This document shows positions 22,879-30,724 of a stretch of 36,758 nucleotides of DNA, one piece after another. A program made the position numbers and the translations under genes. Source of the DNA: Cloacibacillus sp. (GTDB lineage Bacteria > Synergistota > Synergistia > Synergistales > Synergistaceae). Numbering within the stretch: position 1 is the first letter of the stretch; the number at the start of each line of letters is the position of its first letter. Location: positions 1 through 36,758 of the forward strand of contig JAVVPF010000031.1 in assembly GCA_036655895.1 (NCBI GenBank), written 5' to 3'. The notes beneath the pieces were generated by a model. That model was not told where the DNA came from, did no database searches, and saw nothing but the letters and a program-made list of their open reading frames with translations.

Positions 22879-23376
22879 TTATCTCTTGTAGCCGATGATG
22901 TCGCGCAGCAGCATCCTGCGCCACGCCTGGCCTTCTTCGTCCTCAACGCCCTTCGTCGCGCCTCCGTCGATAACGCCCATCACGCCGCGCCCCTGCTCCG
23001 ATTCCGCAATGACGAGCTGGAGCGGGTTTGCGGTCGCGGCGAAAATAGAGCAGACCTCCTGCACGGATTTTATTCTGTTTAGGACGTTTATCGGGTAGCC
23101 TTTGCGCATTACAATATTGAATACGTGCCCCGCGTTTATTTTTTGCGCGTTCGCTATGGCCGCCGCTTCCATTTCTTTATCGTTTCCGTCGTGCCTCACG
23201 AGGCAGTCGCCGGAGGCCTCGCAGAAGGCGATGCCGAACTCGATGCCAGGGGCCGCCGTTATCATCGCCTCGAAAAGATCTTCAACGGATTTTATGAAGT
23301 GGCTCTGCCCTACGATGACGTTCGCGTCCTCCGGGATATCTATCTGTACAAGCGAAAGCTCCAATTTCTCTGCCAT
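22879..23376 (-). CDS. Adenosine-specific kinase family protein
   Basis: A 165-residue protein with the full pattern of the adenosine-specific kinase family: LVQIDIPEDANVIVGQSHFIKSVEDL, PGIEFGIAFCEASGDCLVR, GHVFNIVMRKGYPINVLNRIK (in pieces), ATANPLQLVIAE and GRGVMGVIDGG. The name comes from an archaeal homologue with adenosine-phosphorylating activity; the role in bacteria is not well established. A single gene, convergent with the symporter gene, downstream of the terminator of ompH. Confidence 0.92.
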   Translation of the reverse strand: MAEKLELSLVQIDIPEDANVIVGQSHFIKSVEDLFEAMITAAPGIEFGIAFCEASGDCLVRHDGNDKEMEAAAIANAQKINAGHVFNIVMRKGYPINVLNRIKSVQEVCSIFAATANPLQLVIAESEQGRGVMGVIDGGATKGVEDEEGQAWRRMLLRDIIGYKR

Positions 23377-23428
23377 TATATTCCGCCTCCGTATAACAAT
23401 ATTTTTTATTAGTATAGCATTTTGCGCA

Positions 23429-23463
23429 TAAAAAAAGCGGCGCGCCTTTTCAGGAACGCCGCG
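23429..23463 (-). terminator. Terminator after the OmpH-like gene
   Basis: On the minus strand GCGGCG (23462-23457) pairs with CGCCGC (23442-23437), with CCT/AGG pairing inside, followed by seven Ts. It separates the OmpH-like gene from the adenosine-specific kinase gene. Confidence 0.8.
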
Positions 23464-23483
23464 TATTTTAGCCGCAGAGATTT

Positions 23484-23912
23484 TTACTTCTTTTTGAGTT
23501 CGGCGATGACCGCGTCTGTGATGTCGATTCCGCCGTAGAATACGGCTTCTTTGTCAACGACGACTGTCAGCTTCTTCTGGTTGGCGACCGTTCTGATTGC
23601 GATGTTGATGTCCTGGAAGAGCGGCTGCATCAGCTTCTGCTCCTGCTGGGCGAGCTCCTGACGCTTTGACTGATAGATCTGAGCCTTTTTCTTGTCGTCG
23701 CTCTCTTTGTCTATTGCGCCCTGGGCGTCCTTCTGGAGCTTGGCGGAGATGTCTTTAAGCTGCTTCTGCACCTGCTCGAACTTCGGGTGCTGGAACATTA
23801 TCTTCTGTGTGCTGATTGTGCCGATCACGTCCGCCGCAAAGGCCGAACCCGCCATCACGAACGCAGACATTGCCGCGATCATTACTGCCATAACTATCTT
23901 TCTTGAAATCAT
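23484..23912 (-). CDS. OmpH/Skp-family periplasmic chaperone
   Basis: A 142-residue exported protein. Signal peptide at residues 1-27 (MISRKIVMAVMIAAMSAFVMAG, ending AFA). The mature part starts with IGTISTQKIMFQHPKFEQVQKQL, the Skp opening strand, then a long charged helical stretch rich in K, Q and D (about 40-100) that forms the tentacle coiled coil, and closes with the Skp-type VVDKEAVFYGGIDITDAVIAELKK. Skp carries unfolded outer-membrane proteins, so this supports a diderm cell. The ATG at 23912 has GAGGAGG upstream; a start 12 codons earlier lacks one. Confidence 0.92.
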   Translation of the reverse strand: MISRKIVMAVMIAAMSAFVMAGSAFAADVIGTISTQKIMFQHPKFEQVQKQLKDISAKLQKDAQGAIDKESDDKKKAQIYQSKRQELAQQEQKLMQPLFQDINIAIRTVANQKKLTVVVDKEAVFYGGIDITDAVIAELKKK

Positions 23913-23933
23913 GAAATTTCCTCCTCTTAAAAT

Positions 23934-23959
23934 GCAGAAAGATTTCAATATCCTTCTGC
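23934..23959 (-). promoter_or_regulatory. 5' leader hairpin of the OmpH-like gene
   Basis: On the minus strand GCAGAAGGAT and ATCTTTCTGC form a 10-pair stem (one G-U) with a six-base loop, followed by ATTTT. It falls between the predicted promoter and the start codon; it could stabilise the mRNA or act as a weak attenuator. Confidence 0.4.
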
Positions 23960-23972
23960 GTTTAACTTGTGT

Positions 23973-24001
23973 ATTTTACCCTTTTTTTCAAATAAAGTCC
24001 A
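23973..24001 (-). promoter_or_regulatory. Promoter of the OmpH-like gene
   Basis: On the minus strand TGGACT (24001-23996) and TAAAAT (23978-23973) with a 17-base spacer, about 60 bases before the start codon. Confidence 0.5.
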
Positions 24002-24169
24002 CGTGTTTTACCTGTTTTGCGCGCCTCCTCTTTTCTTCGTCTTTAGCGCAAATGAAGGCGCTTTTGTCCCGTTGACCAAGGGCCGCCGATTTGCTGTTTA
24101 TGTTCTCGAAGATATGTGATAAAAATAGACGGTGAATATAAAGACGACAGCTTTTGGAGGAACAATAGA

Positions 24170-24394
24170 ATGGAATGTCTTGCAACTTTTGATACTACGC
24201 ACATGGCTCTCTTTTTTGAAAAGGCGTGCCGCGCGGCCGGCCTCAGCGTTAAGATAGTCCCTGTGCCGCGCCAGCTTTCCGCAAGCTGCGGGCTCGCCTG
24301 CGGCTATCCGTGCGGCGACCTGGAAAAGGTGAAGGCCGTGGCGGAAGAAAAGGGCATCGAGGTGGCCGAGTACCACGAGGTAGAGAGCCTTTAA
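24170..24394 (+). CDS. DUF3343 (putative Se/S carrier-like) protein
   Basis: A 74-residue protein fitting DUF3343: CLATFDTTHMALFFEKACRAAGLSVKIVPVPRQLSASCGLACGYP. The PxPRxLSxxCGxxC arrangement is the family's mark and suggests a thiol- or selenium-carrying role like the C-terminal region of YedF, but no function is established. The ATG at 24170 follows TTTGGAGG with nine bases between. No selenium or sulfur-transfer gene is nearby; it stands alone between two minus-strand units. Confidence 0.85.
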   Translation: MECLATFDTTHMALFFEKACRAAGLSVKIVPVPRQLSASCGLACGYPCGDLEKVKAVAEEKGIEVAEYHEVESL

Positions 24395-24397
24395 CTA

Positions 24398-24673
24398 TTA
24401 TTTGCCGTCGTCAGGCGGGTCCTGATGAAAATATTTCCTGTAAAAGAGCCATCCCATGAAGCGCCAGAGCAGGTAGCCGCAGCAGACGACGGCTATTGAT
24501 ATCCAAAAGAGAGTCGAAAAATCCATTCCCGACCTGCCAAGCGCCGCCATTCCGTTTCTGCGCGTGGTAAGGCTGCCGGGGCCGAAAAATTTCCACACCC
24601 ATACCGCCATCATTACTGCCGCAAATACTGTAAGAACGCGGTTCAGCATTTTGCGCATTTTTTCCCAGTTCAT
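24398..24673 (-). CDS. Small membrane protein of unknown function
   Basis: A 91-residue protein with two predicted membrane segments (about residues 12-30 and 54-74) joined by a polar loop with TRRNG, and a charged C-terminus (FHQDPPDDGK). No family recognised. Its ATG overlaps the stop of the ClC gene (ATGA) and GGAAAGGA precedes it, so it is probably translated together with the channel; whether it works with it is unknown. Confidence 0.7.
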   Translation of the reverse strand: MNWEKMRKMLNRVLTVFAAVMMAVWVWKFFGPGSLTTRRNGMAALGRSGMDFSTLFWISIAVVCCGYLLWRFMGWLFYRKYFHQDPPDDGK

Positions 24674-26094
24674 CAGCGTTTCCTTTCTATTATTCTGTTT
24701 TTGATACGCTCCGCGAAGAATTTTATTATCCTGGCGGACGATATGCTGTCGAATCTCCTCACAAGCAGCTCGCCGCTTTCCGTCTTTCTGATGAAGAAGG
24801 TGCGTGATTTCGGAGAAAGCAGCACCTGTGTAGGATAGAGGCTTCTGTGCCCCGCCACAAGGTAGGAGACCGCACAGGCTATGCCGGCAAACGCCGCAAT
24901 CGGCGCGCCGAAAAGCTCCATTGCGAGAATCGTGCCTGATATTGGCGTGTTCGTGGAGCCGGCGAGCACGGCGCAGACGCCGAGCGCCGCGCCAAGCGGC
25001 GGGTCTATGCCAAAGACTATCGAAAAGAGCAGCCCCGCGGAGGCGCCAATGAAAAACGTCGGCGTTATTTCTCCGCCGCAGCCTCCGGCGGAGAGGGTTA
25101 TGCCCATAGCGGCCGCCTTGATGATGAAGCCGAGCGGAAGTTTCGCCTCGCCGTCCACCATTGATTGAATGACGTCGCTGCCGAGGCCGAGATAATCTCG
25201 CCCAAATAAAAGACCGATTACAAGCAGGAGCGCGGCGCCTACAAGCGGGCGCTTCCACGTTTTTATGTTGTAGCGCACGAAGAGCCTGTTTATAAACTGA
25301 ATGCTCTCTATGTTCATGATGGAGATGAGGCCGAAGAAGACGCCAGCAAGCAGCACCTTGATGAGCATGAATGGCGCCACCGTAGGAATGGAGACGGCGT
25401 AGGAGGGAAGGTGTCCCGCGCCTATGGCCGCAGCCGTGAGGTATCCCGTGATGCCGCTTATTAGGGCGGGGAAAAGAACGTCGTAGAATATCTGCCCCAC
25501 GAAGAGCACTTCGACGGCAAAGAGCGCGCCCGTGACGGGAGTGCCGAATACCGCGCAGAAGCCGGCCGCAATGCCGCAGATTATTATTTTTTTCAGGTCG
25601 GCCTCGTCAAGCTTGAATATTTTTCCAAGAAAGTATGAGACGCCGGAACCTATCTGAGCGCACGGCCCTTCGATGCCGACGGAGCCGCCGGAGGAGATGG
25701 TGATTATTGTGGCTATAATTTTAACTGGAACGGCCTTTACGTCGATGACGGTACGCTTCGTGTTGTGGATGGCGTCAATGACGGATTCGGTGCCGTGTCC
25801 CGCGGACTGCGGCGCGAGCAGCCGTATGAGCAGGTAGCTTATCATAAGCCCTGGAAAGAGCAGCAGATAATGCCAGAAGCCGAGAGAAAAGGCCGCTTTC
25901 ATAGAATATTTGAGCGCGAGCAGAAAACCGCCGCAGGCAAGGCCTACCGCGCCGCCCGTCATGACGGCGAAGAAGAGCCATTTCACGACGGTGCACATGA
26001 GCCACACCTCGTCGCGAACGATGTTTTCGCCGTCCTGCTGATCTATGTTTATCCTTACAGGAGCATCCGGTTGATTTGTATTCGAGTTGTCCAT
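24673..26094 (-). CDS. ClC-family chloride channel or transporter
   Basis: About 473 residues with 10 or more membrane helices. SSGGSVGIEGPCAQIGSG contains the GxEGP motif with the gating glutamate. The first ion-binding motif reads GHGTESVIDAI in place of GSGIP, as in the prokaryotic subgroup often annotated as voltage-gated chloride channel; the third region is ITPTFFIGASAGLLFS. No CBS domains are visible. Whether it is a Cl-/H+ exchanger or a channel cannot be told. The ATG at 26094 follows AAAGGTGATG and is preferred to 26121. It is the first gene of a two-gene unit with the small membrane protein. Confidence 0.9.
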   Translation of the reverse strand: MDNSNTNQPDAPVRINIDQQDGENIVRDEVWLMCTVVKWLFFAVMTGGAVGLACGGFLLALKYSMKAAFSLGFWHYLLLFPGLMISYLLIRLLAPQSAGHGTESVIDAIHNTKRTVIDVKAVPVKIIATIITISSGGSVGIEGPCAQIGSGVSYFLGKIFKLDEADLKKIIICGIAAGFCAVFGTPVTGALFAVEVLFVGQIFYDVLFPALISGITGYLTAAAIGAGHLPSYAVSIPTVAPFMLIKVLLAGVFFGLISIMNIESIQFINRLFVRYNIKTWKRPLVGAALLLVIGLLFGRDYLGLGSDVIQSMVDGEAKLPLGFIIKAAAMGITLSAGGCGGEITPTFFIGASAGLLFSIVFGIDPPLGAALGVCAVLAGSTNTPISGTILAMELFGAPIAAFAGIACAVSYLVAGHRSLYPTQVLLSPKSRTFFIRKTESGELLVRRFDSISSARIIKFFAERIKNRIIERKR

Positions 26095-26139
26095 TTGCAT
26101 CACCTTTTTCAATTTTAGCATAAATGGCGCGCAATGCTG

Positions 26140-26145
26140 TTATAA
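26140..26145 (+). promoter_or_regulatory. -10 box close to the start of the hypothetical gene
   Basis: A perfect TATAAT ends 10 bases before the ATG at 26156, and no clear ribosome binding site lies between. If used, it would give a nearly leaderless transcript. There is no good -35 box. Confidence 0.3.
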
Positions 26146-26155
26146 TATGGGCGCT

Positions 26156-26755
26156 ATGATAAAAATTTCGCACGCGGCGGCTATCGCCGCAAAGTATTTA
26201 TTTATTACCGCAGTGCTCGCCTCGTTCGTCTTCATCGGCTACCGGATAGCTACGAAGCGCGGTTATGAGGCGCACGAGCAGCTGCAATGCAGGGCGCTTG
26301 CCGTAAGCGCGGCGCTGGTCGCGTCCCAGGCCGCGGAGAAAGACGGCGCGCTCGCCTCGCTTGTCGATAAAGAGGGCGAGGTGCGTTTTATCGTCGATCA
26401 CAGAGCCATGCCCGGAAATTATGTGGTGAGCGTCGCCATCAAAAATACGAGCGACGGCGCTCGCGCGATAAGCGCGGAGGCTGAGTCCGGCTGGAACTCA
26501 AGAAGCCCGCAGAAGGCTGCCTTTTCTTTAAAAACCAAAAACGGCGTTCTTGCTTTTTCCGACGCACGTCAGGAAGAATACGCGAAGCTTTTCTTAGAAC
26601 TGCAAAAAAGCACTGAGCTAAAAAAAGTAAAAAACGGAAGGCTTACCTTCACCTATCCGTTTGAAAAACCTTGCCCGGCGCCGTTTTCTGCGGAGGCGCT
26701 TGAAAGCGCGCGCTTTTCCGAAGGCCCCGTAATAATTTTACTGCACAGAAGATAG
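26156..26755 (+). CDS. Hypothetical membrane-anchored protein
   Basis: About 199 residues. One membrane segment near the N-terminus (about residues 9-30, AAKYLFITAVLASFVFIGY), then a soluble domain of about 160 residues with no recognised family. The soluble part alternates short strands and charged helices (VSVAIKNTSDGARAISAEAESG; AKLFLELQKSTELKKVKNGRLTF in pieces). It faces outward if the segment is an anchor; only predicted topology supports this. The start is not certain because there is no ribosome binding site before ATG 26156. Flanked by minus-strand genes on both sides. Confidence 0.65.
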   Translation: MIKISHAAAIAAKYLFITAVLASFVFIGYRIATKRGYEAHEQLQCRALAVSAALVASQAAEKDGALASLVDKEGEVRFIVDHRAMPGNYVVSVAIKNTSDGARAISAEAESGWNSRSPQKAAFSLKTKNGVLAFSDARQEEYAKLFLELQKSTELKKVKNGRLTFTYPFEKPCPAPFSAEALESARFSEGPVIILLHRR

Positions 26756-26774
26756 CGGCTTTTGCGGTCGTTTC

Positions 26775-27200
26775 CTACGAATATTCCATCGGGCAGCGCT
26801 GAAGTATCATCAATCCCTCACGCGGCTCAAAGCCGAGCTTGCCCATAAATACGGTCAGCTCGCTGGTGTAGGTGACTATCACCGGAACATGTTTGATGGC
26901 CGGATGGCCCAGCGCGTATTCAAGAAGTTGAGAGCCAAGCCCTTTGCCCTGATAGTCGGGGTGAACGAGGATGTCCCACAGAGATCCGCGAAAGACGAAG
27001 TCCGTCAGCATCCGGCAGAAGGCGATGAGACGCCCGTTGTGGCGTATCGAAAAACACATGCTGGTGCCCTCCAGCATTTTAGCTATCTGTTCCAGAGAGC
27101 GGCTGCGGCCCCACCGCGTGAAGCGGTAAAGGTCCTGCAGCTCCTCCGGCGAGACGGCCAGCTTGCTGTCGTAAAAGAGATACTCAGGATTTTGCGTCAT
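26775..27200 (-). CDS. GNAT-family N-acetyltransferase
   Basis: About 141 residues with the acetyl-CoA binding motif DILVHPDYQGKGLGSQLLEYAL (R/Q-x-x-G-x-G/A, here QGKGLG) near the middle and the family's C-terminal strand with GFEPREGLMIL. FRGSLWDILV precedes the motif as usual. The closest named subgroup is the YjdJ/YitI-like small GNATs; the acceptor substrate is unknown. The ATG at 27200 lies inside the end of the upstream zinc-ribbon gene (17 bases overlap), so the two are probably co-transcribed. Confidence 0.87.
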   Translation of the reverse strand: MTQNPEYLFYDSKLAVSPEELQDLYRFTRWGRSRSLEQIAKMLEGTSMCFSIRHNGRLIAFCRMLTDFVFRGSLWDILVHPDYQGKGLGSQLLEYALGHPAIKHVPVIVTYTSELTVFMGKLGFEPREGLMILQRCPMEYS

Positions 27201-27438
27201 CTGAAAATCCGTCGTTCGCAAACTGCGTTCTTCTGTTTATTCTCTTCGGCGAGAGCGCAAGCCCTCCTATTATCTTCCTGAGGTCGCCGCGTTTGGCGTC
27301 CTTTGTCACGGTGAGTTCAAGCAGTTGTCCTGCGCCGCATTTGGAACAGGTCCACATGGCGCGCGCAGAACCGTTTGCGTCCGGCGAGCCGGCCAGCACC
27401 TTAAGTTCTCCGCATTTTTGACAGGCTAATATAAGCAT
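27184..27438 (-). CDS. Small zinc-ribbon protein of unknown function
   Basis: An 84-residue protein with two CxxC pairs, CQKCG at residues 6-10 and CSKCG at about 31-35, fitting a zinc ribbon. The remaining part is basic (KDAKRGDLRKIIGG, PKRINRR) and shows no known domain. GGAAAGAAG lies upstream of the ATG at 27438. It overlaps the GNAT gene that follows. Confidence 0.72.
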   Translation of the reverse strand: MLILACQKCGELKVLAGSPDANGSARAMWTCSKCGAGQLLELTVTKDAKRGDLRKIIGGLALSPKRINRRTQFANDGFSDDAKS

Positions 27439-27470
27439 TTTATTATCTTCTTTCCGTTGGATTGATCATG

Positions 27471-28679
27471 TCAGTTCTTCGTTTTCAGCACAAACTTCAC
27501 GCGCAGCGGACCTTCGCTGTAGACATCCTCTGCTGTGAGTATCTCAAGCCTTATCGCCTTTGTGTCCTGCTCTATCTTGTCCAGCGCCGCGACAAATTCG
27601 CTTGTGTCTATTGAACCGACGTTGCCGGTTATCGGGTCTTTCATGACGCCGTCGCCTACGGCCTTCTGGTTCAGCTGTTTCAGCGCCTGAAATACCGTCT
27701 CCTCTATTTTCTGACGCGGCGCGTCAGGCGTGAAATCATGCGTGTAGAGCACGGTGTTTTGTTTATAAACGAGGCGCGATTTGTAGCATTCTATCTGCGA
27801 GCGGACGGCCTCTCCCTCTACGGCGTTGCCTAGCGCCGTGACGCGCAGCAGCCAGCGGCCGGGGTTGTGCGTAAGTTTGTCTTTTACGCGCTCTATAGAT
27901 TCTTTGGAAATGTCGGGCATTTTTACGCCGTCCGGTTTTTTGCCGAAGCGATAGGCAAGCAGCGCGCGCGCCTCCGTTTTGAGGCGGGAGACAAACATGT
28001 CAACCTGCTGGGCGGTGATGATGGAGTCTGAAAGCACTCCCTGCGCCAATATTTCTCCTGTGAAGGCGGCGATGCGGCCCTCGCGCAGCTTCTGTATGCC
28101 TGATTTTAATTTGTCCGACTCAGCTTTGAGCTGTTTCACGGAGGCGTCGAGCTTTTTGCTTTCCGCAAGCAGCGCGGTCTTTTCCTTCTGCAAAACTGCC
28201 TGCTCAGCCTCGGTCTTCTTGCGCAGCTCTTTCATTTCTGAAAGCTGCTTTCTCGCGGCCGCGAGGTTTTTAGTGCCGGCGGCAAGTTCGTCCTCCACTC
28301 GCGTAAGCTCGTTTTGCTTTTCGGAGAGGTCGCCGCGGCTCTCAAATAAATCTATCTGCATCTGCCCAAGGTTGTTCCTGTTTTTCTGAAGCTCCTCCGT
28401 AAGCGTCGTCACCTGCTTCTGTACGAACTGCATACTGAAGAGCGCGGTGCGCACCTGCTCGGAGGCCGCGCTCAGCACAAAGAGCGTTGCGATGGCTATG
28501 CCTACGCCTGTGAGCACGGAAATTATGCGTGAGGTGTATTTCGGCCTTAATTTAAGGAAGGTGATACGTTTCTTGCCGAGCTTCATGCCGATGACGTCTC
28601 CCGCCCACGACACGAGAGCGCTGACGACGATCAGCGTTCCAAGAAGTATCCAGTTTATTTCGTGAAAGATCTCAAACAA
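27471..28679 (-). CDS. DUF3084-domain membrane protein with coiled coil
   Basis: About 402 residues. Two N-terminal membrane segments (about residues 7-27 and 48-70) surround a basic loop (GMKLGKKRITFLKLRPKYTSRIIS in pieces), the conserved opening of DUF3084. A long coiled coil follows (about 85-200, rich in E, K, Q and L), then a C-terminal domain of about 190 residues (AAFTGEILAQGVLSDSIITAQQVDMF in pieces). Function unknown; a cell-envelope structural role is possible. TTG at 28679 has GAGGT seven bases upstream and is preferred to an ATG at 28727 that lies at the predicted transcription start. Confidence 0.86.
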   Translation of the reverse strand: MFEIFHEINWILLGTLIVVSALVSWAGDVIGMKLGKKRITFLKLRPKYTSRIISVLTGVGIAIATLFVLSAASEQVRTALFSMQFVQKQVTTLTEELQKNRNNLGQMQIDLFESRGDLSEKQNELTRVEDELAAGTKNLAAARKQLSEMKELRKKTEAEQAVLQKEKTALLAESKKLDASVKQLKAESDKLKSGIQKLREGRIAAFTGEILAQGVLSDSIITAQQVDMFVSRLKTEARALLAYRFGKKPDGVKMPDISKESIERVKDKLTHNPGRWLLRVTALGNAVEGEAVRSQIECYKSRLVYKQNTVLYTHDFTPDAPRQKIEETVFQALKQLNQKAVGDGVMKDPITGNVGSIDTSEFVAALDKIEQDTKAIRLEILTAEDVYSEGPLRVKFVLKTKN

Positions 28680-28732
28680 TGAGCTACCTCGCTTATACTT
28701 GATCTTTTCTGCGCCCAGCGCATACATTTAGT

Positions 28733-28741
28733 ATTATACCA
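28733..28741 (-). promoter_or_regulatory. Extended -10 promoter of the DUF3084 gene
   Basis: On the minus strand TGGTATAAT is a full extended -10 element (TGnTATAAT), about 50 bases ahead of the chosen start codon. The -35 region is a T-rich tract without a clear box. Confidence 0.55.
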
Positions 28742-28776
28742 GAAGTTTTATCCGAAAAAACGTATTCAGCGGATAT

Positions 28777-28821
28777 GAGAGAAGGGGAAACGGCATATTT
28801 TGCGCCCTCTTTCCTTCTCTC
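28777..28821. other. Stem-loop between the DUF3084 and MacB-like genes
   Basis: GAGAGAAGG at 28777-28785 is the reverse complement of CCTTCTCTC at 28813-28821. On the minus strand it follows the stop of the permease gene closely, as a terminator would, but no T-run follows directly there. Probably an RNA end structure or weak terminator. Confidence 0.45.
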
Positions 28822-28836
28822 GTGCGGTTATTGTTT

Positions 28837-30054
28837 TTATTCGTATTTCAGCGCGTCTATCGGGTTCAGCAAAGACGCTTTGTAGGCCGGGTAATAGCCG
28901 AAGCCTACGCCCACCGCCGCGGAAAATACAAAGGCGAGCACTATCGAGGTCACTGTAAAAACGGGCGGCGCCGCAGTGAACGAAGAAAGCAGATAGCCCG
29001 TGACTACGCCCAGCATTATCCCGATGGAGCCTCCTATCATGGAGAGCACGACCGCCTCTATCAGAAACTGCATACGAATGTCTTTTTCCGTAGCGCCGAC
29101 GGCCATCCTTATCCCAATCTCTCGCGTGCGCTCCGTGACGGAGACGAGCATTATGTTCATGATGCCTATGCCGCCCACCACAAGCGATATAAAGGCTATC
29201 GAACCAAGCAGCATGGACATTATCGTAGTCGTCTTGCGCCGCGCCTCCAGCATTTGCGAGACGTTGCGCACCGCGAAGTCGTCCGCCTCGCCGGATTTTA
29301 TTTTGTGGCGCTCGCGGAGCAGGCTCTCCGTTTCGTTCTGTATATAGGAGAGCGCCTCCATTGACACGCCTTTTATGTATACGTTTCCGATGCGCCCCGC
29401 CGTCTTCCAGCGTACGAGCCTGCGCTGCGCCGCTGTGAGCGGCACGAGGATGAAATCGTCCTGGTCGGTGCCGTTGGCGGACTGGCCTTTGCCCTCGTAT
29501 ACTCCAACTATTGTGAACGGTATTTTGTTTACTCGTATCGACTTGCCGATCGCGTTGTCTCCGTTAAAGAGCTTGTCTTCGACCGTCTTGCCTATTACGG
29601 CGACCTTCGCGCCCTGGCGCACGTCGCTTTCGTTGATGTCGCGCCCGCGCTCCATGTTCCGGTCCTGCACGTTTGAATAGGCCTGCGTGCTGCCGATGAC
29701 GCTGCTGCTCCAGTTTGTGTTGCCGTAGATGAGCATAGCCGACATGTTTATCATGGGAGCTACGGCCTCCACGCCTGAGACCTCTTTTTCTATCGCCTGC
29801 GCGTCGTCGTAGGTGAGGTAACGCGTGATTCCGGTCGTCGAACGGGCCGACCTGTCCGGAAAGACCATGATGAAGTTGCTGCCGAACGACGATATCTGTT
29901 CGTCTATGCTTTTGTTGGCGCCGGCGCCTACCGCGAAGGCGGCGATGACGGCGGCTACACCTATTATTATCCCAAGCGCTGTGAGCATAGAGCGCGTTTT
30001 GTTGCGGCGCAGCGCCGTGAGCGACGCGGCAAATACTTCGGATACGGCTATCAT
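28837..30054 (-). CDS. MacB-type ABC transporter permease
   Basis: A 405-residue permease with the MacB/LolC topology: one N-terminal membrane helix after RRNKTRSMLTALGIIIGVAAV, a large periplasmic domain (about 45-270), then three C-terminal helices in an FtsX domain (SLVVGGIGIMNIMLVSVTERTREIGIRMAVGA in pieces). The ATPase domain that is fused in E. coli MacB is absent; the ATPase is the separate gene just upstream, whose stop overlaps this start (ATGA). MacB systems normally work with a MacA adaptor and an outer-membrane channel; no macA is encoded here. Confidence 0.92.
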   Translation of the reverse strand: MIAVSEVFAASLTALRRNKTRSMLTALGIIIGVAAVIAAFAVGAGANKSIDEQISSFGSNFIMVFPDRSARSTTGITRYLTYDDAQAIEKEVSGVEAVAPMINMSAMLIYGNTNWSSSVIGSTQAYSNVQDRNMERGRDINESDVRQGAKVAVIGKTVEDKLFNGDNAIGKSIRVNKIPFTIVGVYEGKGQSANGTDQDDFILVPLTAAQRRLVRWKTAGRIGNVYIKGVSMEALSYIQNETESLLRERHKIKSGEADDFAVRNVSQMLEARRKTTTIMSMLLGSIAFISLVVGGIGIMNIMLVSVTERTREIGIRMAVGATEKDIRMQFLIEAVVLSMIGGSIGIMLGVVTGYLLSSFTAAPPVFTVTSIVLAFVFSAAVGVGFGYYPAYKASLLNPIDALKYE

Positions 30055-30722
30055 GCCTCGCGCCTTCTTTCGTTTATCTCGTCTTTCATTATGCGCCCGT
30101 CGCGGAAGTGCAGTATCCGCTTCGCGTAGGAGGCGACGTCGTACTCGTGCGTGACCAGGATTATCGTCATGCCGTCGTCGTTGAGCCGGCGAAAGAGCGC
30201 CATTATCTCGTCGCTCGTCTTTGAGTCGAGGTTGCCGGTAGGCTCGTCCGCCATCAGTATAGGCGCGCGGTTCACTATGCCACGCGCAATGGCGACGCGC
30301 TGCTGCTGTCCGCCGGAGAGCTGCCGCGGGTAATGGTCGTCAAGCCCCGTCAGATAAAACTTCCGCGCTATCTCGGCGTAGCGTTCGTCCTTCGCGGCGG
30401 CTCCGCCCGCGCCGTGCTCGAAGACCGTCATTATATTCTGCTTCGTCGTCATATTGGGAAATAGCGCGTAATTCTGGAAGAGCAGCCCGCTTCTGCGCTG
30501 CTGCGGCTTCATGTTTACGCGTTTTTTCGAATCGAAATAGACGACGCCGTTTACCTCGATATGCCCTTCGTCGGGCGTCACGATGCCGGCGATACAGCGC
30601 AGCGTCATGCTTTTGCCGCAGCCGGAGCCGCCAAGCAGCGCAAGCACCTCATTGCCGCCTTCAAACTCAACGTCGAGCGCAAACGCTCCGAGCCGTTTTT
30701 TTATGCGAACCTTTACAGTCAT
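30051..30722 (-). CDS. ABC ATPase, apparent ModC/MacB hybrid
   Basis: A 223-residue ABC ATPase. Walker A GGSGCGKS at 31-38, Q-loop FQNYALFPN at 82-90, signature LSGGQ at 135-139, Walker B ILMADE at 155-160, His switch at 192. Residues 1 to about 147 read as Mod[60 protein letters not shown] (in pieces), [21 protein letters not shown]. Residues from about 148 read as MacB/Lol[40 protein letters not shown] (in pieces), HFRDGRI; ModC would have DEPFSALD and a further MOP-type end. It begins two bases after modB and overlaps the MacB permease. Which transporter it drives is unclear. Confidence 0.88.
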   Translation of the reverse strand: MTVKVRIKKRLGAFALDVEFEGGNEVLALLGGSGCGKSMTLRCIAGIVTPDEGHIEVNGVVYFDSKKRVNMKPQQRRSGLLFQNYALFPNMTTKQNIMTVFEHGAGGAAAKDERYAEIARKFYLTGLDDHYPRQLSGGQQQRVAIARGIVNRAPILMADEPTGNLDSKTSDEIMALFRRLNDDGMTIILVTHEYDVASYAKRILHFRDGRIMKDEINERRREA

Positions 30723-30724
30723 CT

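Noticed and set aside
24674-25258. An N-terminal extension of the small membrane protein
   Set aside because: It would overlap almost 600 bases of the ClC gene in another frame, and a good ribosome binding site lies at the short start (ATG 24673).
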